From Nematopogon swammerdamellus (Eukaryota; Arthropoda; Insecta; Lepidoptera; Adelidae), in assembly GCA_946902875.1 (NCBI GenBank), contig OX336345.1, forward strand, positions 13,423,395 to 13,487,394: a stretch of 64,000 nt of DNA, in the 5' to 3' direction. Below the pieces are notes generated by a model. The model was not told where the DNA came from, did not search any database, and saw only the letters and a list, made by a program, of their open reading frames with translations. Below are positions 35,464 to 46,357 of the stretch, one piece after another. The translations under genes were made by a program, and so were the position numbers. Numbering within the stretch: position 1 is the stretch's first letter; the number at the start of each line of letters is the position of its first letter.

Positions 35464-36270
35464 CCTAATAGCCAGTCACAACCAGCTCAGCCAAAGCAGA
35501 AAAGAGATAAATCTGCAGACAACGGTCAGCTCGGACAGTCCACAACTGTGTTTAAGCAATCACCAGTCAGACCTGCAATAATAACACAAAAAAATATTGC
35601 CTCTGCTACTACTCCTACAGCTGCCGCACAGAAAAAGAACATTCTCATTGTGAGCGATGAGCACGGCCTTGGTATGGCTCAGCACTACAAGGAGGTATGC
35701 GGGCCATCAGTGAATGTCACCGCTTTATGCAAACCAGCCGCGCCGGTCAGTGAGATAATCAAAGACTTTCCGCGCAAGGTTGCCGACATGAACGAAGGCG
35801 ACATTGTCATTCTGATGGCGGGAAATGTGGCGAGCAACATGGACCCTAAAATGTATGTAAAGTGTGTCAGGTATGCATCAGAGGTGTGTGCATACAAGAA
35901 AGTAAACTTATTTGTAAGCTCATTGCTGTATATACCGCACTCTGAACGCACCTCATACGCTCAAAATGTGACTACCATGAACGATACCGCTTACAGGACA
36001 AATCAACTGTTATTTAATCTCACAGAGTCTGTTCCCAATACAGTATATTTAGATTTAAACTATTTTCCAAAGCAGTGCTACTCAAAAAGAGGACTAATGA
36101 ACAGCTCAGCCCTGAAAATGCTAGTCACAAAAATTTATAAATGCAATTACTGTACTAGCAAATCAAATTTAACATTCATTTCCTTAGTCAACAAAGAAAG
36201 TAATACGATAAATGATAGTGCTGGATCTTTTTTATGCCGAGATCCAGTAATAACTGTGCTGTGCAATTAA
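35464..36270 (+). CDS. LINE ORF1, SGNH esterase-like, 5' incomplete
   Basis: The frame is open from 35464 (after a TAG) with no early ATG, so the N-terminus is missing or truncated. It contains KKNILIVSDEHGLGMAQHYK, VILMAGNVASN and VNLFVSSLLYIPHSER. Layout fits the esterase-like domain known in ORF1 of CR1/L2 LINEs. The block I motif, usually GDSHG, reads SDEHG here, so the catalytic serine may be replaced. It ends after an NDSAGSF stretch, overlapping ORF2 by 37 bases in another frame. Confidence 0.65.
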   Translation, partial: PNSQSQPAQPKQKRDKSADNGQLGQSTTVFKQSPVRPAIITQKNIASATTPTAAAQKKNILIVSDEHGLGMAQHYKEVCGPSVNVTALCKPAAPVSEIIKDFPRKVADMNEGDIVILMAGNVASNMDPKMYVKCVRYASEVCAYKKVNLFVSSLLYIPHSERTSYAQNVTTMNDTAYRTNQLLFNLTESVPNTVYLDLNYFPKQCYSKRGLMNSSALKMLVTKIYKCNYCTSKSNLTFISLVNKESNTINDSAGSFLCRDPVITVLCN

Positions 36271-36516
36271 TAAATGATTCTTCTGTTTCTAAGCTATCAC
36301 TGAGTATTGAATGTGCACGAAATAATAACACTAGACCAAAGAAAAATCAGAATAATAAACTAAATATTAGCCATCAAAATGTCCAAGGTTTACGAGGTAA
36401 AGGTCAATTACTAGAATTATTCTTAAAAGACAATAGCATTGATATATTTTGTATTTCAGAATCCTGGTCAGACTCACGTGAGGTACTTACTCAGCATGTA
36501 CAAAATTATTCTTTAA
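36234..36516 (+). pseudogene. LINE ORF2, N-terminal part, cut by transposon
   Basis: From ATG 36234 the frame reads NISHQNVQGLRGKGQLLELF, then DIFCISESW, the start of an AP endonuclease. At TTA 36513 it runs into the piggyBac-like insertion and soon ends. The downstream part resumes at 37572 in the same codon phase. Confidence 0.85.
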
Positions 36517-37571
36517 CCTTTTGCCAATGGAGCGGCCGATATCGGCCGCTTTATAGATTATACCTTTACGAATGGAGCGGCCGATATCGGCCGCTTTCTT
36601 TTTTTTCTGTGTTTCGTTGGGAGGCCCCAACAAAATTATTTTATTCTTGTATCTCCTTTAGCCGTGAGATGCTGGCAGTAATTAATTCAAATAGTATATC
36701 CTATAGCCTTTAGGCGACAAACATTCTCCCATAGAGAAATGTCAGATTTACCGCCCTGTCAGTGTCATCAAGACAGCGGTTATAATAGGAGGGCGTTGTA
36801 CGTTGCTCTTCTGTTTTCGGGTTTGCTGAGTGTTTTTTTGTGCAGATGAACCCATAAGTGATGTTTTTTCTCTTTTTCATTATATTCCGGATGTATTGAG
36901 TGCATTTGTTTGTGCTGAGTTGATCTGAATTTTTCGTAAAAATACTAAGAAAATGCCTCCTTTTCGGTACCAATTTCGGCTGTTTTTAGAGGCTTGTTTC
37001 TCGATATAAATCTGTTTTCTGGATAAAGTGAGGTGATAGAAGTGTCATTTAGTTCCTGTAGTTGAAATAATATATGCCGTATAGTGTTTGTATGCAGTAC
37101 ATTTACGAGAAATAAGCAATTTTTGTGACCTAGTTTTCTCCATACAAATAATACAAACCATACAAATTTCCACATACAAATTTTATTGTGAACGACACGG
37201 GGGGCTGCTGATACACAAGAAAGGTATGATTAGGTCCGTTATTTATTAGTGTTTATAATAAAAATACTATATGACCGATTCGCGGTCTAATAAATTTATA
37301 AAAAAAAAAAACCTGAGAGAGGTCGCGATTTTCACATAGAACAACTTTACAAAATAATTTTGTCACCTAGAATACGTAATGTAAATAAAAAAATGCCATT
37401 TATAGCTAGAATATTTATCTGTAAATACAATCCATATGTTAGTTCATGAAGTTTTATGGAAAAATCTTCCAAAATGATTTTTTTTCGAGAGTAATGCGCC
37501 GGCGCCGATCGCGGCCGCCACCTGGTGTAGGCGAAGGAAGATTTATAAATAATGCTTCCAGAGCCAAAGGG
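36517..37571. mobile_element. piggyBac-like non-autonomous element in LINE ORF2
   Basis: 1055 bp flanked on both sides by TTAA (36513-36516 and 37572-37575). Ends are inverted: CCTTTTGCC on the left, CCCTTTGGC on the right when reversed. Subterminal AGCGGCCGATATCGGCCGCT, a perfect 20-bp palindrome, occurs at 36531-36550 and 36576-36595; a GGCCGC-rich site lies near the right end (37497-37520). Inner minus-strand frames (36710-36973 and 36945-37175) are short and not recognisable as transposase. Confidence 0.82.
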
Positions 37572-40265
37572 TTAATAAGTAGTTATCACAGGAAGAATTT
37601 CATTAGAGGTGGGACGATGATTTATGTGAGAAATGGTTTGAGAGCTAAAAATAGGTCAGATATTGTTAAAATGTCAGTCGAGAAAGAGTTTGAAGTTAGC
37701 TGTGTTGAAATTGAATCTTTTCTTATCCTTTCAGTATATAGGTCTCCCTCAATGAGTTTACAGTCTTTCTCAGACGGACTGGAGGAATGTTTAAATAAAT
37801 TAAATCAAAATAATAACAAATCTATCATAGTGTGTGGTGACTTTAACGTTCGATTTCCTATAAATACCGGAGAGAAACATGAACTGTCAGACTTAATGGA
37901 TAGTTTTTTACTCAAGCAATCTATATATGAATATACCAGAGTGACCGATTCATGTGCAACCTGTATAGATAATATTTTTACAGATGCTGACGTGTTACAA
38001 TCAAAGGTATGCCACGGAGTTCATTCCGATCACTTTGCACAAATAATATCAGTTAAATGTGAAACTAATTATTGTAATAATAAAGCAGTGTATAAACTAA
38101 GTAGAAAAATAAGCAATGACACCATTAAGGCATTAAATAGAGACCTAGTAATTGAATTTGGAAATGTCGAGAATAAAATAAATTTTAATTTTTTTTTCAA
38201 TACTTTTGTCAGATATTTAGAAATGCACATGCCTATGAAATCTAAACGTATAGGTAATAGTAACAAGTTTGCACAGTGGGCTACACCCGGTATTGTAAGA
38301 TCCAAAGAAAAATTATTTATATTGTATGATTTATTAAAAAATAATAGTAATCCAAGCCTGAGAGCGTATGTGTCCTCATATAGTAAAATTTTCAAACTAG
38401 TTACTATTAAAGAAAAACAATTAAAAGAAAAAATATTAATATCTGAGAATAAAATAAAAATGGCCTGGGACATTATCAAAGAAGAAACTGGCAAGTCTCC
38501 CAAGTCTACCAATACGAAAATAGAATTAAAGATTGGAGACGAATTAGTTAGTGAAAACTCCAGTGTTGCCAACTATTTTAACAAATATTTTTCGACTATT
38601 GCTCAAGAAACTACAAAAAATGTTAAGTCAAGTGCTGATGCGGCGTTAGTATATTTGAAAAAATATACGCCCCGCAATACTGAATCAGCAAAATTTAAAC
38701 CTGTCACACACGAAGAACTTAAAAATATTATTAGTCACTTAAAGTCCAAAAGTTCCCAGGACCTATGGAATATTTCACCCAAGTTAATGAAGTCATTAAC
38801 TTGTAGTATTATGGATCCATTAGTTACTGTAATTAATCAATGTTTTGCAGAGGGCACATTCCCAGATATATTAAAAATAGCGAGGGTGGTACCATTGTTT
38901 AAAAAGGGGTGTCATAGTACTATTGGAAATTATCGGCCTGTCTCTTTGCTCCCTGTGTTTAGTAAAGTGTTTGAAAAAGCCATAGAAAAAAGGCTAATTG
39001 AATTTTTTAATGAAAATAATACTTTGAATTATAAACAGTATGGATTCCGCAAGGGCAGATCAACTGGTGATGCTATTGCATCAATGATAAAAACAGTCAT
39101 ACAATCGCTAGATAATTCACATCACACGTATGGCATCTTCTGTGATCTGTCAAAGGCGTTTGATTGTGTTAATCATGAAATAATTCTAAATAAACTTGAT
39201 CACTATGGCGTGCGAGATATAGAGCTAAGTATATGTAAATCCTACTTAAGCAACAGACAGCAAATATGTGATGTTAGTGGTGAAAAATCAAGTTGTGAAA
39301 TCATTTCTATGGGTGTTCCTCAAGGCTCCATTCTTGGACCTTTGCTCTTTCTAATCTACGTCAACGACATCTCGAGTTGTATTACAGATGATATAGAACT
39401 AATCATGTTTGCTGATGACATCTCAGTAGTCTTAAAAAATGAAAGCATTAATGATTTGCGCGATTCGTTTAAAGCAGTAATACAATCTCTAAAAACTTGG
39501 TTTGAATCGAATAATCTACTACTAAATGTAAATAAAACTAACTTAATGCATTTTGCTTTAGGAACTCAAAGACGCATGGCGAACAAAGAAATTGTTAAAA
39601 CTGCAGAAGAACTAACGCTAAATATTGCTAAAGAAATTACCTTTTTGGGAGTACTATTTGATGAAACTCTCAGCTGGAAGCCCCATATAGACTCACTTGC
39701 TGGTAAATTAAGTTCAGCATGTTATGCCATCAAAAAAATCAAAGAATTATGTGGTGTACAAGCTGCAAAAACTGTTTACTTTGCCTACTTTGATAGTCTC
39801 ATGACGTATGGATTATTGTTTTGGGGAACTGCAGCTGAAGTAAACAGAGTATTTGTTCTGCAAAAAAGAGCATTGCGTTGTATACTGAATATGAAAACGA
39901 GGGATTCTTGTAGAAATGAATTTAGTAAAATAGGAATTATGACACTACCAAGTGCTTATGTGTATCAAAACATTTGCTATGCTAGAAAATACATAGAAAA
40001 TGCTACCCTCCAGTCTGATATACATCACCATGAAACTAGACATAAAAATCATATAAAAATTGTGAAACACAGGTCGTCCAAAATGTCTAAGAGTTTTGTT
40101 TGTAATAGCATTCGATTTTATAATAAAATACCATTAGAAATAAAAAATCTTAATGATGTATATTTTAAGAAACGCATTAAAGCCATTCTTATAAAAAAAG
40201 CTTATTATAATGTAAAAGAAGCTCTAACTGACAAAATATTGTACTCTGAGGCTGACCGTGTATAG
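37572..40265 (+). CDS. LINE ORF2, main part: endonuclease and reverse transcriptase
   Basis: About 897 codons continuing the ORF2 phase. The endonuclease remainder has VYRSPS, VCGDFNV and a GVHSDHF catalytic histidine box. The reverse transcriptase has NYRPVSLLPVFSKVFEKAIE, QYGFRKGRSTGDA, CDLSKAFDCVNH, GVPQGSILGPLLFLIYVNDI and FADDIS at the active site. A C-terminal region (YARKYI, FVCNSIRFYNKIP) ends the protein. An accidental open stretch inside the inserted element (37446-37571) precedes it. Reading alone suggests CR1-group, differing from the element at 1327-4626. Confidence 0.88.
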   Translation, partial: LISSYHRKNFIRGGTMIYVRNGLRAKNRSDIVKMSVEKEFEVSCVEIESFLILSVYRSPSMSLQSFSDGLEECLNKLNQNNNKSIIVCGDFNVRFPINTGEKHELSDLMDSFLLKQSIYEYTRVTDSCATCIDNIFTDADVLQSKVCHGVHSDHFAQIISVKCETNYCNNKAVYKLSRKISNDTIKALNRDLVIEFGNVENKINFNFFFNTFVRYLEMHMPMKSKRIGNSNKFAQWATPGIVRSKEKLFILYDLLKNNSNPSLRAYVSSYSKIFKLVTIKEKQLKEKILISENKIKMAWDIIKEETGKSPKSTNTKIELKIGDELVSENSSVANYFNKYFSTIAQETTKNVKSSADAALVYLKKYTPRNTESAKFKPVTHEELKNIISHLKSKSSQDLWNISPKLMKSLTCSIMDPLVTVINQCFAEGTFPDILKIARVVPLFKKGCHSTIGNYRPVSLLPVFSKVFEKAIEKRLIEFFNENNTLNYKQYGFRKGRSTGDAIASMIKTVIQSLDNSHHTYGIFCDLSKAFDCVNHEIILNKLDHYGVRDIELSICKSYLSNRQQICDVSGEKSSCEIISMGVPQGSILGPLLFLIYVNDISSCITDDIELIMFADDISVVLKNESINDLRDSFKAVIQSLKTWFESNNLLLNVNKTNLMHFALGTQRRMANKEIVKTAEELTLNIAKEITFLGVLFDETLSWKPHIDSLAGKLSSACYAIKKIKELCGVQAAKTVYFAYFDSLMTYGLLFWGTAAEVNRVFVLQKRALRCILNMKTRDSCRNEFSKIGIMTLPSAYVYQNICYARKYIENATLQSDIHHHETRHKNHIKIVKHRSSKMSKSFVCNSIRFYNKIPLEIKNLNDVYFKKRIKAILIKKAYYNVKEALTDKILYSEADRV

Positions 40266-41409
40266 GTTAACATAGTGTCCTCGGTGCTAGTGCGAGTGGT
40301 ATTAGTATCTAATAACAGGATAAACAGAATCTGTATATATTATATGTATACAGGTTTATAGATCTTCATATTGCTTTTTCATCAGGGCACTGTAGCAGTT
40401 GGTGACAGAAGCAGTGGTATTATGTAAAACAAAATGCAAACATATCGTAGAAGTTTCATGTTACCACTGGAGTAATGCATCGCTTTAAGGTCTTTGCTTA
40501 CGGTGACGCTTGGTCCGGGTCGCCTCTCTCCCTAAAACATGGTTGAGGGAAGCGATGGCTGGCCCTGGCGTGATGCTCGTGAACGGGTGCTGTTCGTGGA
40601 GACTGGCCTGCTCCAATTGGTAACATTGCATATTTTATATGTTAGGCGTATATTTTTAAAAGGAACTATAGTATCTGTCATGAACTGTTACATTTGTCGC
40701 AGATTTATATTTTTCATTATATTACTTTTTGGTCTTTGAGACTTGTACTACCTCGTATTATCACTGGTATAAACTGAAAATACTACAAACATGTTCACTT
40801 GAGATTCTGACTGCATACAAATTTTGAATTTTGACAGGGTACAACCTGTACCTTAATTTATACTGCTGACGCATGCTAAATATTAATTTGACTAATTGAT
40901 ACATTAAGTATCAAGTTTATTTAGCACGCATACTAAAATATTAATTTGACTAATTGATACATTAAGTATCAAATAAATTAATTTATTTATTTTATTTATT
41001 TTTTGACATTGTACTACAATGTGGTATGAATATTTATAATTGACATGACTTGATACGATATGTATCAACAATTTCTGACAAAGGCTCTATACACCTGATT
41101 TTATTTATACTTTTACTTTTACTTTTGATTTTATGTGGTCAGAATTATCAAGCTTAAATTATAGTTATTCTAGCTCTCAAACTATATCTTAACACTGTAA
41201 GCGGTGTCTATTGTGTAGCTAGTCACAATGTATTGTAATTGAAGACGTTAAAAAAGAACCCTGCGAAGTTTCTTGCCGGCTCTTCTTTGTGGGTGTAATC
41301 GAACCGGATTGTAAAAACTAAACAGGACAAATTCAAGCGTAGTGTACTACCATACGAATGATGAATAAAGAATAAAGAATAGAGAATAAATTAAGAGAAA
41401 ATAAAATCA

Positions 41410-41840
41410 TTTCTTTCTTTCTTTCTTTCATAGTGCCGTGGGGGTTGGAGTTCAAGCCCCCACCCCCCACCCCTCCCTCCTCCGAAACAAAAAAAATTAT
41501 TATAGTAAACGTGACCTAGGCACCGCAGGCAGGCTGCACAGGCTAACCCCAAAACGAATTTCTTATTCGTTTCACTGGCAATGATTGAAATTCACGTGTT
41601 CACGTGTTTTACGTGACGAAGCGAAGCTGTAGCTTTGTCTAGGTGCTCCTTTGAAAAGAATTTATTACTGAATGTGCGTAGATAAAGGTGTTTATCTTTC
41701 AGATTTATCGCCAACGGGATGATGGGTCACTCACAGCTACCCCGCACATTAATAACATCCCCTCTCATCAGTCAGCCGGCCGGCCTCAACCATGAGAGAA
41801 AGACAAGGCGTTGTTTTGCCAGACGACGTCTGTATACTTT
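41410..41840. other. Unassigned sequence with TTTC and C-rich runs
   Basis: A TTTC microsatellite (41410-41430) and a C-rich stretch (41455-41480). No gene seen. Confidence 0.4.
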
Positions 41841-41844
41841 TTTT

Positions 41845-42030
41845 AGTGACTGGTGTGATTTTTTTTTATGCACAAATCACAATTAAACACCACGGAATAT
41901 AATGTCGAACATTAACGCGTAATGTCAACTCATCACACCTTGGTGAACTAGGTGCCATGGCAGTGTTCCATTTGGTCGGTCGGCTACATTGAACTGGATG
42001 GAAAATAGACGTACGAACTATCTTCATAGG
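41845..42030 (-). mobile_element. Old SINE family B copy
   Basis: Diverged blocks TGGTGAACTAGGTGCCATGG and GGTCGGCTACATTGAACTGG, on the same strand as 22190-22405. Confidence 0.55.
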
Positions 42031-42164
42031 GGTTTCGACCAATCATATTAAAATAATATTATTCAATTAAAACGTACGATAATTCGAATTACAAAAAAAA
42101 AAAAAAACGACCGCACTACAGAACGTGCTTTTCTTTGGCCGCAATTTCTTTTTTTTTTTTTTTT

Positions 42165-42265
42165 TTATGGAAACTTGACACGGTTGGCTACATCACCTAC
42201 AACATCCGTGATGTCAGCCCATAACACCGGGTGGACTAGGTGCCATGTCAGTGCTTCCCTTCATT
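42165..42265 (-). mobile_element. SINE family B, truncated
   Basis: A T-run followed by GACACGGTTGGCTACATCAC and GGTGGACTAGGTGCCATGTC, then it stops at CTTCCCTTCA. Confidence 0.8.
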
Positions 42266-42639
42266 TTATTTCTTTGTCCGTTGTTCGCCAAAGAAAGAAG
42301 CTGCTGCACAGCTAAGCTCCAAACCATTAATAATCCCTCAAAAATATTTGTTTACGAAACGCTCAAGAAAGTTCTGACGGAAGACCTTAAGTTTCGGGAG
42401 TGCTGACATGGATCTACCGGACGATTTTATAATCTTTCGAGACTTGTGCCATTGTCACTTGATGATATTGAAAATTTGGGAGTAACAAATTTCATTTGAA
42501 AGGATGAGGATTCGTTTTTAGAGTAAATAATAAAGGAGGTACCTATAAGTAGGTATGTATAACTAACTGGTACACTATTGAACACCTCCTTTCTACCCAT
42601 ATATTTGACCCCAAACAAAGTCTCTTATGCACCTGTTAG

Positions 42640-42735
42640 GCCGGCATGGCATTCGCAACGCCCGCATACGATCGAATGTAAATGGGCGTCGTTAGGCACG
42701 TTATGAGTGTCCACTGTCCAGGCGCCACATGTCGC
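42640..42735 (+). mobile_element. LINE 3' end fragment
   Basis: GGCCGGCATGGCATTCGCAA, then AATGGGCGTCGTTAGGCACG, ending GTCGCGCTT. It matches the minus-strand tail at 15418-15500. Confidence 0.7.
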
Positions 42736-42747
42736 GCTTCAAATTTA

Positions 42748-42990
42748 AAAACCGGCCAAGTGCGAGTCAGACCGCGCACCGAGGGTTCCGTACCACCGTG
42801 TAAGCGGGATAGTTTTTTATTATTTGTTGTCTTACTTTAGAGTTTGCATATAATCACACCACGTTTGATGCTTGTATGTATTAGCGTTTTTACGATAGTG
42901 CAAAAACAAAACAAAAAAAATTCACAGATCTCATGCAAGGTCATATAGACCTTCGGATACATTGAAAATGACTTTTAGGACGTATTCAAA
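42748..42990 (+). repeat. Repeat family D copy
   Basis: Starts AAACCGGCCAAGTGCGAGTC, then CGAGGGTTCCGTAC, with CACAGATCTCATGC and CCTTCGGATACATTGAAAAT farther on. Relatives are at 49452-49725 (minus), 58664-58735, and tail-like pieces at 45690-45872 and 46905-46990. This is a widespread non-coding repeat type of moths; class not certain. Confidence 0.65.
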
Positions 42991-43034
42991 TATAAGCATA
43001 TAGCGAGTCGCCGACTGTGGTCGTGAAAATATCC

Positions 43035-43230
43035 TGGTGTGGCTGAAGCGACGAACTCAAAGAGCGAACACACTCCAGATTTTAACAGCGCGCACCTGCT
43101 CACTATATAATAACTTCTACTCCTCTAAATATTAACATGTATTCGGCACACGTATAAAAGCTCGCCTCTGGAATAATCTGCCCGTGCATTTACACTCCAC
43201 TACGTCTATGAATGTATTTAAGGTAAATTT
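43035..43230 (+). pseudogene. LINE ORF2 C-terminal fragment
   Basis: A frame reads LKRRTQRANTLQIL, then NNFYSSKY, a stop, and ARLWNNLPVHLHSTTSMNVF, the usual LINE end (RLWNxLPxxL...FK). Truncated on both sides. Confidence 0.6.
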
Positions 43231-43275
43231 GAGAAATATTTTCCTATTCTTACTGAAGTAACTACATTTCTACTA

Positions 43276-44485
43276 CCATACATACTAGCTACATATTGCA
43301 CTAGCTTTTACTCGCGGCTCGCGGTAAAGTCGGTTTAATAGCAAATCCGATTTAAACGAGAATATGATAAACGATTGCTTCTTTTGTATTTTCTCTCTCT
43401 CTCTCTCTCTCTCCCTGAATCCTTTCTCTTCTCCATCCCCCTCTTTCCCCTTCTCTGTAACCTCGTTATCTGCCCACCTCTCACCCTAATTCCCTCCTTC
43501 CCTTCTCCCTCGCTCCCCTCTTTCCCTCTTTCCCCCTCTTTCCCCCATCCGCACTCCTTCCGTCCCCCCTCGCTCCTTTCATCTTCCCCACCCACCTCCT
43601 TCCTAACTCTCACTCTTTCCCCTCCTCCCTCCTCCCTCGCCTCACTCGCTCCTCCCTTCCTATCTCCCCTCTCCTCAAATTCCCCCCTCTCTTCTCCCCC
43701 TAGCTCTCCCTCTCTCCGACACTTCTATCCCTCCCTATCTCAGTCCTCGTTCAACCATCTATACCCCGCCGCTTCCCCCTCCCTCCCTCGCCCCTGCCGC
43801 TCGTTCGTCGCCCCTCTTCTCAACACCCCCTCCCTCATCTCCCACCCATCATTCACACCTCCCCTTCCCTAAAGTCCTTCCACCTGCTCCATCTCCCTAC
43901 CTTCCTCCCCTCCCTTCCCGCCCCTCCCACCGTCCTCCCTCCCTCCCCTTTTATACCTCCCTCCCCCTCCTGGTCCCTCCCCAACCCACACCTCTCCGGC
44001 CCCTGCCTTTATCGTCGCTCTCCTCCATCCCCACCCCTCCATTATCGCCCCTCCCCCTTCACCCATCCTCCTTAAACCTTCCCCCTTCATATCCCTAACA
44101 TAATTGCATTCCCTATTTCACCCCCCTTCAGTTTTTTTTTTTCGATAAAAGGTAGTCCCCAGGATGCAATCTATCTTCTTCCCAAAATTGTATCTAAATA
44201 TTTATAGTATATATATCTAATTTCGCTTCTACCAAACCAACAACCATTCGACACTAAATTCCGTTCATAGTATGAACTTAATACTATACTTTCCTATACT
44301 TTCTTTGATACTGCTCAGTCCTACGGCTATTTCGCGTGATGGTATTTATAGCCTATAGTGTGCTTCAAGAACTATCTTTACATTGGTGCAAATCACATCA
44401 AAATCTGTTCAGTGGTTCCGGAGTTTACCTCAAAGATATATACATACATACAAACAGACAGACGTTCCCTTTTATAAAAAGTAGA
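43276..44485 (-). mobile_element. Helitron-like element swollen by a pyrimidine tract
   Basis: On the minus strand it starts near CTTTTTATAAAAGGGAACGT with a TCCGGAACCACTGAACAGAT block and ends CCGCGAGTAAAAGCTAGT. Its last 85 bp match 14236-14322. Between the two lies the tract at 43388-44135. Ends by pattern only; no protein coded. Confidence 0.65.
43388..44135. repeat. About 750-bp near-pure pyrimidine tract
   Basis: The plus strand is almost entirely C and T, starting with a CT microsatellite and going on as irregular CCCT/CTTCC runs. Long serine/proline frames (plus) and glycine/arginine frames (minus) arise from this bias and are not genes. Confidence 0.95.
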
Positions 44486-44879
44486 AGAAGAAGATAGAGA
44501 AAAGGTAGAGATTAGTTTGTAGTTTATCTTAATGCATTACTTAAAACATTGCCACAAACTATTCTTGTACATAATATACATATACACTTCTCCCACATCC
44601 CAAAGGATAGTTAGAATAGAATGCCTCACGGCATTAAGCACGGCCTAACCTATTGTGCCTAATTAGTATAAATTGGTGTTCAATAAAGAATATATATCCA
44701 TATTTAAAAATTTGTTTATAATTTACTTGCTTTTTCATACTGAAATATGTGAATTTAAAAAAAAAAACAAAAATAAAAAAAAAACATTAAATTAAAATTC
44801 TCAATTTTCAAGTGTATGCATTCACGAAAACCATTTTAACTATTCACACTGCAAGATAAAGACGACACGAAACTCGCGT

Positions 44880-45235
44880 AATGGAAAATTTAAAAAAATC
44901 ATAACTCCCAAAATTTTCACTTTTTTCAAACAATTCAAAAAACATCCCCACATTTTTAGTCAATCTACCATATAAAAATATAAAAGTTCAAAATATATAT
45001 TTAGAAATATGTTTAAAAGTGCCCTTTTTAAACCCCCTAAAAACGGCTATTTTAAGCGGTTTCTTGCGATTTTCTCAAAAACTTTCAAATTTTTTGAATA
45101 TTCACGTAACCTTAAAACTCACGACACCAGGGCTAATTCGCACTTTTTCTGAAATCGGGGCTTATACTGAAGCGATCGAAAAGACATTTCCAATGTCAAT
45201 AAACTGTAAGCGATTAATACCATAACAATACATAA
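44880..45235. repeat. Repeat family E copy
   Basis: Shares TCGCACTTT, CGATCGAAAA and ACATTTCCAATGT with 60770-61100, in the same orientation, with a similar layout of CTCAAAAAC and TTTTTCA stretches. Confidence 0.55.
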
Positions 45236-45239
45236 AAAA

Positions 45240-45345
45240 AAAAGAACAAAAAACATTCGCACAAGGTGGGATTCGAATCCACTACCATCGAATTCAAAGT
45301 GCATACATACATAATCCTACCGCTAGGGTAGCGGAGCGGTGGTTA
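45240..45345 (-). repeat. tRNA-like fragment (B box) next to an A-rich tail
   Basis: On the minus strand GTGGATTCGAATCCCACCTT is a Pol III B box, followed by a T run. An A box and cloverleaf are not convincing, so probably a SINE-type relic rather than a tRNA gene. Confidence 0.35.
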
Positions 45346-45372
45346 CGGTCTATAAGGGCCGCTGCATACGTA

Positions 45373-45490
45373 GCGGGGGGCCGGCGGGAGCGGAGCGGAG
45401 CGGGGAAATATTCTCCATAAGAATATATTATATCCCGCTCCGCTCCCGCTCCGCCACCGCTCCGCTCCCGCCCCGCCCCGTATAAACACG
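45373..45490. repeat. GC-rich inverted repeat of GCTCCG units
   Basis: GGAGCGGAGCGGAGCGGGG on the left and CCCGCTCCGCTCCCGCTCCG on the right flank an AT-rich centre (45405-45433), forming a hairpin-like layout. Confidence 0.7.
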
Positions 45491-46357
45491 TGCTTGCACT
45501 AGTTCCTGAGGAACCTGCAGAAAAGCTCGCCCCGCCCCCGCCCCGCCGGCACCCCGCTACATCCGATTCGTTACGTCGCGATATAAATGCAAACTAGCTG
45601 TGGTGCCATCTATTATTTAGTAGCTTGAATATGAACTACCTAATCGATCTTAGCACGTTTCTTGTACTTTCACCCCTTACTTGCAGCCCTTTTATACTTT
45701 TTGGTATTTTTATTGTTTGTTGGCATTCCGCCATATTAACACATATTCTGTGCAAATTTCAATGGGCTACATATTACGGTTCAAAAGACACAGCAGTAGG
45801 ACAGACAAACAGACAGACGGCGCCGGCGTAGGCTTAGTAATAGACTTCCGATGGATATGGAACCCTAAAATAAATCCGACATTTTAGAGGCTGCGCCACC
45901 TGTTACGACTATACGACTCTTTATTATCTCCCAGAGGGTATCCCTTCCCTCGGTGAGCGAGTAAAACTAGCACTTCAGAGGATTTTTTTTTTAGATTTAA
46001 TGTATGTAATGTAAGTTTAAAATACTGAATTTCATTCTTCATCTCCTCCAAAAACGTATATTCATTCAAATGTTCACCTAAAGCCTAAAGGTAGGCAGGT
46101 ACTTTTAGTTAACGAGTTGGACAATTTAACATTTAATTGTGCTCAAATTAGTTTTGTTTGTGTTGCTCGCGGTATGCGCTGGAGGCCCGTCCTATGTCAA
46201 GCTTGGTCTTCCTCTTATGTGGTCCACACCACGTGTTAGCTGTGTTTGAAATGGTTTCATTGCGAAGAAACCGCGGAATTCGTATTTCGAATGTCGAATT
46301 ATTGTCGTTGTTAAGTTCTGTGGCCAGCTGTTTATTCAGTTAATTTTCGTTCTAAAA

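Larger units (their letters stand above)
35464..41400 (+). mobile_element. CR1-like LINE with ORF1, ORF2 and nested DNA transposon
   Basis: The element holds a 5'-truncated ORF1 (to 36270), ORF2 starting at 36234 (overlapping), a 1055-bp piggyBac-like insertion at 36517-37571, ORF2 continuing to 40265, and a 3' UTR of about 1.1 kb that contains GAAGTTTCTTGCCGGCTCTTCT and ends in AATAAAGAATAAAGAAT repeats. A 43-bp block is duplicated in the 3' UTR (40871-40913 and 40928-40971). A decayed relative of ORF2 is at 53060-53385. Apart from the insertion ORF2 has no stop, so it was intact until recently. Confidence 0.85.

Noticed and set aside
38069..38572. 167-codon minus-strand frame
   Set aside because: Antisense shadow of the LINE ORF2.
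43375..43872. 165-codon serine/proline frame
   Set aside because: Produced by the pyrimidine tract; no domain and biased composition throughout.
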